From Dipylidium caninum (Eukaryota > Platyhelminthes > Cestoda > Cyclophyllidea > Dipylidiidae), in assembly GCA_017562135.1 (NCBI GenBank), contig QEYB01001046.1, positions 1,612,001 to 1,676,000 on the forward strand: 64,000 nt of DNA, given 5' to 3'. Shown here piece after piece: positions 10,401-20,800 of the stretch (its first letter is position 1; each line of letters opens with the position of its first letter). Under the pieces are notes generated by a model. It did no database searches. It had not been told where the DNA came from and was given only the letters and a program-made list of their open reading frames with translations. A program made the position numbers and the translations under genes.

Positions 10401-12817
10401 TTGCAACCGAGCAGGATGTTAATTGTACCCACGACCCAGAAATTATCACAATTTCATGTAAAGTAGAAAATTTAAATGAAGTAAGAAGGGCAGAAAGCAG
10501 AAGTATCTGTTTATCATAGATAATTTAGGCGATACTGTTCGAATAGCTGTTAAAAATTTACACCGGACACTCATGTCGCCTCTTTGAAAAAAATTGTGTC
10601 GGAATAGCCTGGTTTTCGACTGCCTAATACTGTTGAATTTGGAGAAAACCAGACACATTTCGGTAGGATTATTTTAACTTCTCTGTGACGGTGATAAATT
10701 ACGAGAGATTACAATAACTGGAGAGGAGGACTCCTAAGAAAAGCGGAGTGGTCTTACGGAGACAATAAGTAGCTAAGAACAAAAGTACGCTTATTTCATT
10801 GAGATAGAAAACGTGTGGGGTGAAAAATAACAATGCTCCAACAGTGTTTACGACATTACTGGCCGAGGAACGTGGATACCTCTCCAATTCAGCAGCACAT
10901 AAGTTTTGCTATCGAAGAAGTACCCAAGTTCCCTCGACTGGAAGCCGATTAGTGTGTTAAGCAAGCCAATGACACGGCCAACTAGGAAGAGATCATTCGT
11001 TAAGACCATCTAACCTGGTAGACATGCTCCATGGATGTGGACTCTTTGCCCCGTGCATTCACTTCAAAGGCCTGTGAATTGTGGCGAATTAGGTGACAGG
11101 TTTCGCAGAACCGAATGGGACGATTGCCATTTAAGAAGGCACATTCCACTGAGTAGCAGGTCAATATGGCAGTATTGTTTTTACTGCGGCACGTCTTAGA
11201 CTCGCACACCATGCTCATCTGGTTAAAAGCCAAAATTCAAACGATACTTAAGTGAGACATCGTTGGGTCTCAATAAGAAGCACTTGACCACTAAATGTAC
11301 CTGTCGGCTGGGAAGCAGGATGTCGACAAGCTGGTCTACATCACGTCTATTCAAAGCATCGGCACAATCGAGGCACACATAAAGTGGGGGAGGCTTATTT
11401 CCGTGCTTGACAGCGACCTGCGGATCCATTGTCATCTTCATTGCGAAGGCCTTGCCAGCTTTGTTGGGACAGTCGGTGCGTTCACAAGTTACTGGTTTCC
11501 AAGCTTAAAACAGATATGAGGCAAATAAAATGACTTTGAGTTGAGTGAGTTGATATGTTAACACTTCTTTAAGGGCATGTCGACTTACGTTCCCATTGAT
11601 AGTGTTTCGGTTTCCAAGAGTCAAAAATTTGAAATGCAGGGGGACAAAGCTCGGGCCAGTAGTGAAAAAGCAAGCATATGGCTGGCAAACGCGCCTCAGT
11701 TGACCCATAAGCAATAACAGTGAATAAATCCTGAAGTATAAAAATTCAATAATAGCTGTATTAATGAGCCCGTTTTGTGACAATTTAACATTTACTATTA
11801 GCTATTTAAGTCGCCTACCGATTGTTTGTTGCTAGATAAAAACATCTTAAAGCAGACTTTTATGGTTACAAGTTGGAATAATTTCATCTTAAGTGGATGT
11901 TTCCTTACCTTGTATAAATCTTTTTTTCTGCTGAGGAGGCTTTCCAAAAGCCAAGAGTGACAATCTTTAAAAACAACATATTAGTGGTTTTAAAATGATA
12001 AAAACAGCACATACCAGGGCTTTCGACATGTTGAAACACAGTAGTCAACATGGATGGAATGGAGTCAAGGGCATACGAGTCTTGAGAAGTACGAACTGAA
12101 AATGACGCAAATAGATGGGCATGAGCAAAGCATGAAGTCAGTGGGGCAATGTCAATTGCAGAAAACCTACCATAGACCAAAGGAATGACAACTGAACATA
12201 AAAGTTCTATAACACTGGAATGTACCGCTGGTGGGAAATAATTAATTGCCGTAGCGAGAACAATTGGAAGCCCGTTGATTTGTTCATCATCCAGAAACAA
12301 AATAACCAAATGTAAGGTTCGAAGAATATGCTCGCATACGTCTTCAAGAAAAAAGAAGCATGCACAAAAGACAGGTGTCTGCTAAAAAATAAAGGCTGAG
12401 TCCTATAGTTAACGTAAAAATTCTGCAAAAAGCTGTTCAAAAATGTCTCCTTCTACGACATACACATTTTCAAGAAAATAGTTAAGTTAATTAACTTTTG
12501 TATTCCATCAATTTAGTATAAAAACATACTTGTCATGCTAGTAAGCTTTCCAACATTCTCGATTAGGTTAACGATGATGATATACAGTTGCTCGATTGAG
12601 TTCTTAGATAACATTGTGTTTGTATATTCTTCGTCAAACTTTTGAGAGTTCATAAGTGTCCTGTTAAAGCCAGGATTATCTCGGATAAATCTGATATTAT
12701 ATGTAGACTTATATGCCCTTACCCATAGAGTGCGGACTGAAAATATTTCAGTAGATTTACAACATCACTTGTGGAGGGAATGGGACTAATTCCCAAAACG
12801 ATTCTGAAGTTTAACTC
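1..12817 (-). CDS. UNC79: UNC79 homologue, NALCN channel complex subunit (partial, many exons)
   Basis: UNC79 is a very large HEAT/ARM-like protein that, with UNC80, supports the NALCN sodium-leak channel in neurons. Exons seen, 5' to 3': 12723-12817, 12530-12660, 12414-12449, 12171-12341, 12015-12095, 11909-11964, 11589-11730, 11301-11503, 11015-11218, 9984-10373, 9115-9297, 8910-8976, 8260-8297, 7958-8061, 7092-7179, 6919-7007, 6716-6839, 5840-6143, 4144-4634, 2683-3196, 1100-1469, 843-908 and 1-58. Each junction has GT/AG and a matching phase. About 1,335 codons align in order with the N-terminal part of animal UNC79, for example VIAYGSTEARLPAICLLFHY, GNKPPPLYVCLDC, GNRPIRFCETCH, IFNWFLDTAYTNE and WDYIIPYWLESIRTEV. 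The first coding exon is not resolved, and the rest of the gene lies left of the window. Family identity is firm; the boundaries of the last three exons are less so. Confidence 0.9.
545..618. repeat. CCGCT/CCCGC pentamer tandem repeat
   Basis: About 75 bases of nearly perfect pentamers (first CCGCT, then CCCGC units) lie inside the UNC79 intron at 59-842. The minus strand, which is the sense strand of UNC79, therefore carries dense runs of three to five G and could form G-quadruplexes in DNA or pre-mRNA. The proteins it appears to encode are Pro/Arg low-complexity shadows. Confidence 0.85.
1470..2682 (-). other. UNC79 intron, no other gene seen
   Basis: This 1.2-kb intron separates exons 2683-3196 and 1100-1469. 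Several short open frames cross it on both strands, including one of about 106 codons at 2082-2402, but none resembles UNC79 or another family and none is needed for phase continuity. It holds a C9 run at 2390-2398. Confidence 0.6.
3197..4143 (-). other. UNC79 intron, no other gene seen
   Basis: This 947-bp intron lies between exons 4144-4634 and 2683-3196, which join in phase 0. The open frames at 3502-3862 on both strands have no recognisable similarity, and adding them would interrupt the aligned UNC79 sequence, so they are treated as chance frames. Confidence 0.6.
4144..6143 (-). CDS. UNC79: UNC79 exons with enlarged acidic and basic linker
   Basis: Exons 5840-6143 and 4144-4634 are joined across a 1,205-bp intron. 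The first begins with a conserved helical stretch (ILTAVEVAIPMKELFTMF, matching the LDIMVPLQLLISMF region of human UNC79) and then becomes Ser/Asp/Glu-rich (SDDSAGSASSDSDGAAMTDS, DEMDEEREENEG). The second is first acidic (VDEDAEDFEAVATSAADADD), then Lys/Arg-rich, and ends in a conserved segment, RCLGQMLNLVLKQ. In human UNC79 the same position holds a basic stretch of repeated SPFRSP-type units, so the disordered linker is conserved in place but not in sequence. It is a plausible phosphorylation or binding region; that role is inferred. Confidence 0.8.
7180..7957 (-). other. UNC79 intron with long chance open frames
   Basis: The exons on either side (7958-8061 and 7092-7179) split a Trp codon and join directly into a conserved stretch (RVGSCW followed by DTLCGKTAIVKQGLSRISSL), so nothing between them is needed for the protein. 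Open frames of up to 129 codons at 7245-7634 (minus) and others on the plus strand have no family similarity. I see no RNA gene or repeat here. Confidence 0.65.
10374..11014 (-). other. UNC79 intron, no other gene seen
   Basis: This 641-bp intron lies between exon 11015-11218 (ending EHVYQ) and exon 9984-10373 (beginning TQIPDIWMSGLDLQ). Human UNC79 is continuous across the junction (HLYQ followed shortly by CGAEELVCAVEAV), so no exon is missing. The other larger introns of this gene (59-842, 4635-5839, 6144-6715, 8298-8909 and 9298-9983) are likewise AT-rich or mixed sequence in which I see nothing else. Confidence 0.6.
11015..11503 (-). CDS. UNC79: UNC79 exons carrying the conserved Cys-rich module
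   Basis: These two exons (11301-11503 and 11015-11218, separated by an 82-bp intron) encode the most conserved part of the gene. Seen are paired cysteines in the order CERTDC, CLDC, CESKTC, CYSVEC and CETCH, plus PPPLYVCLDC and NGNRPIRFCETCHLIRHN. The spacing resembles tandem zinc-binding knuckles, although metal binding is inferred here. Human UNC79 has the same order of Cys pairs around its DKPPPLYLCEEC and GNRPVRYCKRCHSN segments, and this similarity is what fixed the gene's identity. The first exon starts in phase 2 of a split Pro codon shared with exon 11589-11730; the second starts and ends in phase 0. Confidence 0.92.
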
Positions 12818-14033
12818 CTGCAATAATTTTAATTTTACTGATACTAAAAGGTTAAAGAAATAACGAGTTACAGGCCTTGGCAGTCATCATAATGCCAAAC
12901 AGGTCACTGGGTTATCTCCCATTTGGTAGCTTATTCGATTCGGCCACCTCACGCCGACCTCAAAATAAATCTTTATCGAAAACACTAAACACATAAACTA
13001 ATAATCTGCCTGTGGTTTGTATATAAGGAAGTGTACCCCTAAATCACTATTATAGATTAAGATTTTTGTTGTCTTTTTAATGCTTGTGCTTTTTCAGTAT
13101 CGCATACCGTTCAATCAGCTTTGGAGCACTTGCAGAACCTCCCATGTTCAATACGCCATTCCGAAATATGTTTACTGCCAGTACTAAGTCTCGTAAGAAC
13201 TGAAGTCGGTGTGTTTCACCACCGACTTTCGTCAATCAATATTTCGGTGAACCGACACTTATCTACAAAAGATTGTAATAAGTTTAACTAGCATTACTCA
13301 ACGCTGCCCACGTAGAATTTCCTTTCCGTTCTGTCTTTCCCTAAAAGTCAAGACCTTTACGTTCTCCTAGTATTGCATACTAAAATCCAACTTCGAATTA
13401 ACCACGCTGCCGCCTTGACGAATGATTTATCAGTTTACCCTCCTGTAAGATGCTGTTTCCATCTTGGATTATGCAGAGCAATCCAGTGATAACTCTTTTC
13501 GAGGAATTGTGCTGCCTGCAACGCGACTGACGAGGCACATCACGCATGTGCTGCCGCAATATCCTGACAGCCACGTGCGTTCTGGTCAAGCACGAAATAA
13601 CCCCCACACCGCTGGGGATCTCTCCCCCTGGTAGACGCACCAGCTCCACTCGACCCAACCACTTTGTAGACTACTCCCGCCCTCCGTGTCAGAACGCCCA
13701 CACAAATTACCGAGATGACCTGCACGACTGATTTTATCCATACCAATTCACACCACCTTGTAGAAAAGCTACCTACCGTAAGTTTACATCTATACTCGCG
13801 AGAGGAATTAGAACGAAGTGCAGACCCCACATTTGCATCCACACAAATGACTAGCAATATTTTTTTGCAAAACGGAAATGCTCATAAAACGAAAAGTCTA
13901 ATTAGAATAATTATAACCCCTATGGCATTTTTTTTTCACCTGCGCCACAAACGAGCTCACAGTAACGATGACAAAACGACAGATTGACTTATAAACGAAA
14001 TTAGCAACTAAAAACAAGGATAAAAATGTTAAG
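12818..14033. other. Interval between PDCL and the first recognised UNC79 exon
   Basis: This 1.2-kb stretch must hold the 5' end of UNC79, since the first exon recognised (ELNFRIVLGISPIPSTSDVV) starts in phase 0 and lacks an initiator. An ATG at 13145 on the minus strand opens a short frame containing APKLIERYAILKK, faintly like the start of human UNC79 (ASKIRYLQEYHN). Its only nearby donor (GTATGC) leaves the wrong phase, so I do not call it. Positions 13500-13720 are clearly more GC-rich than their surroundings. Confidence 0.5.
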
Positions 14034-15549
14034 TTAATCCGAGTCACTTTCCAATGGCGCACGTCGGACTGAATGATACGTAAGGGAAGCTGGGACAGCA
14101 GCTTCTTTGGAGGGTAGAAATCCATGTCTATAAGCGAAATTAGTTTACTATCAACAGAAGGCAATGAGTGTGGGCGAAATTCTTGGTTTTATCCAGACAC
14201 TTTGTGTTTAATAGGCGTTGGGTGTCTAAGACCATTACTATTAGGCCTTTCAGACAAAGAAGCCTATACATGGGTAAAGAACATATAAGATACTTTGACA
14301 AAACTACGTAAACTATAGGCCTAATATAATTTCAAGACTATAGCAAAGCCAAAATATCATTGAAAACGACCGAATATAGGTTAATTGTGGAAAAAAAAAC
14401 GATTAAGACTATACGAAAAATACTAACCTATCGCTGGAACTTGCGTTACCCTTTGTGGTTACTCGGAAAGACAGTTAAAAAAGCAACAGTGTTAAATCAA
14501 AACAGTTAACCCGTTTAATAAAACCAGACATTACACAGAAGTAAAGAGCGCAATATCATAAACGTAGACTTACTCAAAAAGATATACTTCCAGTTCCTCT
14601 GGCGTAAAGTAATCATCAAGTTCCTTATTAATCGATATAAGATTGCCTATTAACTCCTTATTCTTGTACACCAATATTGCCGGAACTCCATTGAGCACCT
14701 TGGCAAAAAGACATGTTAAGATGGAAAATCAATAATGAACACGAGAAACAGAGGACCTACGAAATTCCTACTCAAAAACGCAGTTGACGCCCGAAGCCGA
14801 GAGAACTTAGAATGCGGATAGGCTTTGCAGAGATATTCGAATGCCTCGTTTGTGGATTTGCACGCAGGGCAACCCTAACGAATAGGGTAAATTAATTAGA
14901 AGAACCAAACCTCTCTATATATATGGACGATTGAAGTCACTTGTGCGGGTTCTTTGTCGACCTCGGAGACGAAATTTTTGACATTTAATTCATAAACACG
15001 GCGATAGACAGGTCTACTGATGAGAAGGCATTTGAAATTTAGGCATACAATTTTTCTATTGTGCCCTGCAACTCTGCGAGACGTTTTTCTCTATATTGTG
15101 CTAAAAAAGCGTCATCGTCCATCAAGTTTTCACATATTTCCTCCATTAGTTGGTTTTGTTCTTTGGCCGCCTGGTCAGCGCTCTATTGCAAAAAGAACGA
15201 TATAAAAGACCAGAGCAAATACGTATGGTCTGGCAGTTAGGGCGCACTTTTTAGCCACTTGCATAGCTATTCTGCCAGCCAGTTCTTCCTGCTCTAATTT
15301 GAGCTTCCTATACTGTTTATAATCGGCGATAACGCCTTTCGGACCAGTCTACTGTATAATGACCGAAAAATTAGAGATTACCTGTGCAACCTGATGGCTT
15401 AAGGTATTAACAGGTTGGGGTGGCAAACATAGCTCAACCGCATCGCTTTCTTCATGGATACTTTCATCAGATTCAGCGTCATCGTCGCTGGAACTACAGT
15501 AGTTATCAACCTTTTCTCCCAAGATTTTATCATCGAAGGATAACGACAT
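14034..15549 (-). CDS. PDCL: Phosducin-like protein (PhLP1/PDCL type), complete
   Basis: PhLP1 is a cytosolic co-chaperone that works with the CCT chaperonin to assemble G-protein beta-gamma dimers. Seven exons, 5' to 3', are 15382-15549, 15223-15348, 15049-15182, 14911-15013, 14761-14874, 14574-14698 and 14034-14127; all are in phase and total 287 codons plus TAA, close to human PDCL (301). The N-terminus MSLSFDDKILGEKVDNYCSS matches the family's LDDKLLGEKLQYYYSSSEDE; then come TGPKGVIADYK, the helix ending AQYREKRLAELQ, and the thioredoxin-like fold (VYELNVKNFVSEVDKE, GVPAILVYKNKELIGNLI). The C-terminal LESDSD matches the SEDSDLEID tail. I chose the ATG at 15549 because the family homology begins there. 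A CxxC (GCPAC) sits where human PDCL has CMIC. The first four introns are 33, 40, 35 and 36 bp. Confidence 0.94.
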
Positions 15550-17800
15550 CTCGACCCCAACAATTTTCAAAGCACCCTGCTGACTTCGAACTAACTAAAC
15601 AAGCTACTGTTACTCTAAATTCACGATGCTAAGATTAGAGTTTAGAGATAAGATGTAACAATTAATTAAAATTAAACGACAGGTTATGTTTTGAGTTTTA
15701 ATATTGGGTCAGGGGCTACTCCTTAGCCGCTCAACTATTTCACCTGGCAGAGTGTACATGTTAATAATGCAGCTTTTCTCAATCAACTAACTAACGTTGA
15801 CTGTCTGCTATACGTTTATATTTTGTGCGGCACATTCCCGGGTGAGGTGGATCCTAATATATGATGATTATTCCTCCACGTCCGAAGGAAATTTCCGAAT
15901 GTGCCTACAGAATAAGCAGGAAACCGTCATTGTTCCCAAGACTTTCCTATCCAGCTGTCATTTGTAGCCTTAGTATTCTATAATCTCCGGCTGCAAAAAC
16001 CATTAGCTAAAAGTATAATAGAAGCACTACTTTAATGCTCCTTGTTGAACGATAAACGGATAGATGACGAATTAGTTAACGTAAATGCCGCCAACGATTC
16101 ATATAAATAAACCCCTAATGGTTAAGAACTTTATTAAATAAATTTCCTATTCCTCGTTTACCGCGCAATCGTGTCAACAAGGCTGTTTTCATACCTATAT
16201 ATATAAATAATTTTTGCTCACTTGTTCTCTTCATATATTAACCATCATAAAATACAACACGTGATGCGTCATTCAAAAGACATTGTCATAGTAATATCTG
16301 CTATTTCATTATTGTTGTTTTACTCGCCGAGAAAATTATCCTATAACGAAACAATTCATTTATTAATTTTTTAGTGCCTATGCCATTATCACCTTATTAA
16401 CTTTAATATATACAACGTTCGCCTTCATTGGTTAATTCCCCTTCCCCTTACATGCTTAAATATTTATTTTCTTTTCTCCGTGAACTCGGATCTGTTAAAT
16501 GGTAACTTAAAAAATTAGAACGAATTCTTCCCGTTTCTTTGGACATGATTCCTCTTATGTAGTTTTGAAAAAACCGCGAGTTGCCACAATAATCATCTAA
16601 GTAACACTTCCTTCAATCCAGACTTACCCTTATCGGTTTATACTATTTCTCAGAACACCTGTCGTTACATTGTATGATGAGGGCTACGCACGTGTGGAAA
16701 TTCACTCAACGATGACTTCTACTAACGTGATACAATTTGCAACCTCCACATACGACTTTCTGGTCATTATTCAAGGTGGAGATTCTTACTCATCGGTTCA
16801 CCGCGTCGATAATTACAACTCATTTCTCTTGGTGACTCCAGACATTTTGTGCATAAGGGCACAAAAAGCCCAGTGAATGGCATGCACTCCTTGGATTGGA
16901 AGTTCATCTGGCAGGCCTTCGTAGAATCGGAATGCCAGCCACGAGACATTAACCTGTCCAATCCACTGACGCCGATGGGCACCCAAATTAAAAAATAATC
17001 AGGATGGGGACACCAGAAGAACAGAAAACTGACATCGCTAAATGGCAACAGGGTCTTGTTGCCAGAAAACTTATTTTTCGTTTTAATTGTGTCATTTGGT
17101 TTTATGAAATTCCGCGCAATTTGAGCACTTAAATTCCTAAAACGAAATATTTCAGAGCAATTGGACTAACCTTGAACGAATATCGGCTAAAAATGTGTAG
17201 ACTGAATTACTTGGGGCAATCCATAACCACTCTGGATTTAATTATTTGCCTTACCAAAAATCCAGTATTTCTATATCGATTTGACGAGTAATAATAATGA
17301 AAAAGGCGAATTCGTGTCCTTCACTGGGTGGAAGAATATTCACTCAACAAGCTCTCACTCCGACAAATGTCAACTGACACACACTTGGGGGTGGAAACAA
17401 TGAAAAGCGGCAAATCAGACAAATTTTGATTTTTGTATCGTTGAAAAATTTCTATGGAGAAGTAAACGAAAAATTGGACTCTTTGAGCACTAATACGAAA
17501 TGAAAGCAACTTCTAGCATGGAGGCGTCTTGTGACAGTCTCATTCAGGCGAGTATTTGTACAAAAAAAGTGAATTCTTTTCTCATTTCCAGTTGGGGAAT
17601 GATTTTTACATGCCCAACGAGCGGCTCTACTATGCCTGTTCTGTTCACAAGGCAGAAGTAGACTTTCTCGACCCTCAGGCACTCCTATTTGAGTCGACAA
17701 ATGGAGTTCGCTGACGTAACGACTAGTTGGCAGGGCCCATAAGTCGGGACCTGAGGAAAACATTGTAAATGAAATGTCGACATTCACGAAAAGAAGTAGA
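15550..17800. other. AT-rich intergenic sequence upstream of PDCL
   Basis: This AT-rich stretch follows the PDCL start and should hold its promoter. A short AT dinucleotide run occurs near 16196-16206. The open frames are short (up to about 110 codons) and unlike known proteins, so I see no gene. Confidence 0.5.
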
Positions 17801-20800
17801 AGTGTCCAGCGTGACGCTTTAACGGTGTCGAAGTTGCTTTCGGTCCTCCTCGCCCGCGTCCGCTCACAATGGGCCGTTGTGTGAACTGAGACTCACCGTG
17901 AGAGCGGGTCACACCATGAGGCATGAGCTCGTTCTACAAGAAGAGCGTGTTATTTTGTGTGTGTGTTGGCCGTATGTGAAGCAGATGTGGTCTGAATCTT
18001 GGACTCTTCCGTTTCCTTTAAGGTGAATCTCACCCGAGAATCTTCTGTATCCGCCGCATCGTCTACTGGTCCTCGCTAAGAGCGGTAGATTAAGCCCTTG
18101 TGAGATGACTTGGACACCGTGGAATCAATCCCTGTCATAAGTCCTTTGCTCTCCCCTCAAGCCTCCTCTCCCCCCGTTTATAGCCGCAGTCGTTCGACTA
18201 TTCATCCGCCCATCGAGGCACCTTCTGGACTCATTCCACAAGTCTTGCCGTAGTTCTCTGTTTAGTCACCGAAGGTCCGGACGGTTTGAAGCGCATCTGG
18301 ACTTTTTGTGAGACATCTCGCTTTTAAAGTTGGGATAAACCAAATCATTGCATTGTAGAGAGAGGGACTGTTTTTTAATGAACCTGAAAGTGTTAAATGT
18401 GAGTCTGTACCGTTATACGAGTGAAGTTGGCTGGTTTTTTGCTGTTGGGCGATCATTCGTTCCGGTGTCGATGACAATCTAGCCGTCAAAATGGAGAGGA
18501 GATTCGGTGCTACATCGGAAAACGATACCGTCCCTGTCTGGTGCTTCCCAGCAGCTCGGAGCTGGCGTCTCCTCGCCAACTCGCGGAGTTGCATTTAAAG
18601 GACTGACAGAATTCGCGCCCACCTACTCACTCACTGACCTACGAGGATGCGTAAAGAAAGGGATTTAGTTGAATCGCAATTTTTTTCCTTTAACGTTGCC
18701 GCACAATTTTAGTCTGTGCCTAATAGTTTTTTCCCAAAGCACCTAAACGAGACGCGTAAATAAAGCGTTTACTGGTCCAACTGCCACCTCACTTCGCCTG
18801 CTTCTATTTGGTGGTGTGGACAGTTATACGCAGTGTTTGTTGAAAAGTGCGAGACTAAAAGAAGAGTGAGTTGATTTGTCTATCTTGAAAGAGCCTCTTT
18901 TTAACAATGCGTCTGATTCCACAAGAGGAACGCATAGAGTATGAAAAACCTTCGACAAAATGTCCGTTTCCTCTTCACCGAGGGTAGTTGTCGGGTCAAA
19001 GTTCTTTCGCATTCTAAATGCTAAGGTCTCCACATATTTGACTTCCACCAAATGCATGGTCAGTTTAAGCCTGAATCTCGCATTTCCATTCTGTCAAATT
19101 GTCCACAGTTTTGATTTTTGTAGCAACACAAATTTGTGTCTGGGGCAACTGGTAGGGACGACCTCACGGAAACCCGGTGAGGTGGATGAGGCGAATGAAG
19201 GTGGGAATATCCTTCTCGTGAGTCTAACAAGTAGCCGTGCACCATGATGAGGGTGAGAGAAGCAGCGTGGAGCGGAAAACGGCGGTGGCACGGCCTCCGG
19301 TACGTCAAAGTAAACTGCTTTTTTAGGAAAAAGAGAAGTCGTCCGACTGCCGGCACCAGTCCGAACAGGAGAAAACATAGCTGCACGATAAATAAAATAT
19401 CCTCAGAGGGTATGATGGCTGCCCTTACTTCAACTCGTCCACCCTGTCGGCTCGGCCGTCGAGCAGCATCCATTTCCACGTCTGATTTATCAGTGGCACC
19501 ATCTTACTGGAAGGTGGCTACTTGCCAGAGTCCTGCACACCGGCCAAGATTAATGGGCGACTGACGTGACTTGCCCGAGACTTCTCGCAGTCGACTGCAC
19601 AAGTTCGCCGTCGGAAGATACTAACATTCAGAGGGAGTCCGTTTTGAGGGGAACAGCAATATCTTCGCACTACCAGTAGTCGTATCCCCGAAAGGTGATA
19701 TTCTTCGCCCTCGTGAGCTGTGGGCAGCTCGAGCGGGAGGAGAGGAGCCGAACTGGCTGAGGTTGTGCGTCCCCACTTTGCCGCCATGTTGAGCTGTGGG
19801 AACTCCAGTTTGAGCACTCGTGATCATTGCCGAAATATGCCAGGCCAGTGGGCACATTACTAAAACTGCTCATCTGCGATAGCTTTTCATAAGGAGCAAA
19901 CATCCCCTCGGCAGGCCAGCCAGGCCAAAAGAGCCTTTTGGCTGAGGAAACCGCCTGTGCGCCCCCATGGCAGCCGCATGCTCGCAGCGGCGAGATGCAT
20001 TTCATTGCGGAGGCGAGATTTTGCGCGAGAATCCCACAGAAGTTGTTTGCCAAAGAGGCACCGGGGTTGGATGCCGACGCGTGGACATCCTAAGCGAGGC
20101 AGACCGCGTGCCAGACAGGGGTAGCAAATGCCCCAGCCGGGCGAATGCGCAGTCGTCGTTCGAAGGCGAACGAATGTTGCCAGGCGTCTGCTCCAAGGCA
20201 CAGTTAATTTTCAGACCGGTTCTGATGCTGTAAGCCAACACCGACAACCATCTTTCACCATCTCTGACGGTGTGGGGGGCTTTAAGGCAATGCCTCCACC
20301 TCATCCATTGTCTACAAATAACCAGCCAACAAGAAGCTATGAAAATGTCACTCGAAATTTTGCACGAAAAGGTCCACTCGGGCAATATTCTCTCCTTAAG
20401 TTTCTATGTAAGTACCGATGTGTTCGAGTTCCCAGTGGCCCTCGTTATGCCTCCCTCCTATGTCAATTTCGGGTAGCGAAACCTCAAAATGATATTTTTA
20501 ACGACCTCGTCCCAATTCTGTCTCTCTCCTTCGCTCCCTCGCTCCCTCGTTCTCTGGCTCTCTCAGCAGAGGCTAAATAAAATGAATGGGCCTTTAAAAT
20601 TTGTTAACTGAAAGGCGCTTCTGCTCACTTGGCATTGGATGACGTGCGTCTTGCCAAATCATTTCGGATCGCTTGTTCAAAATCCGCATCATTTAATGCC
20701 TTATCGTGATAAATAAGTTCGTGCATATGTCACTCCTCTCCTCGTCTGTCAACGTCAGGCGAACTGGTGATGCTCACTAATTTTGATAAAGAGGGTTGAG

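Noticed and set aside
10884..10985. Possible extra UNC79 exon (LLNTLIGFQSRELGYFF)
   Set aside because: It has an acceptor and a donor, but its frame needs a phase-2 predecessor while the upstream exon ends in phase 0; the phase-0 reading hits a stop. The flanking exons already join without a gap in the homology.
13040..13145. ATG with APKLIERYAILKK as the start of UNC79
   Set aside because: The similarity is faint, and the only donor (GTATGC) leaves phase 2 while the next exon needs phase 0.
15012..15048. Hammerhead ribozyme core (CTGATGAG followed by GAAA)
   Set aside because: The two conserved boxes occur by chance in a 35-bp PDCL intron, and the bases between them do not form a stem II.
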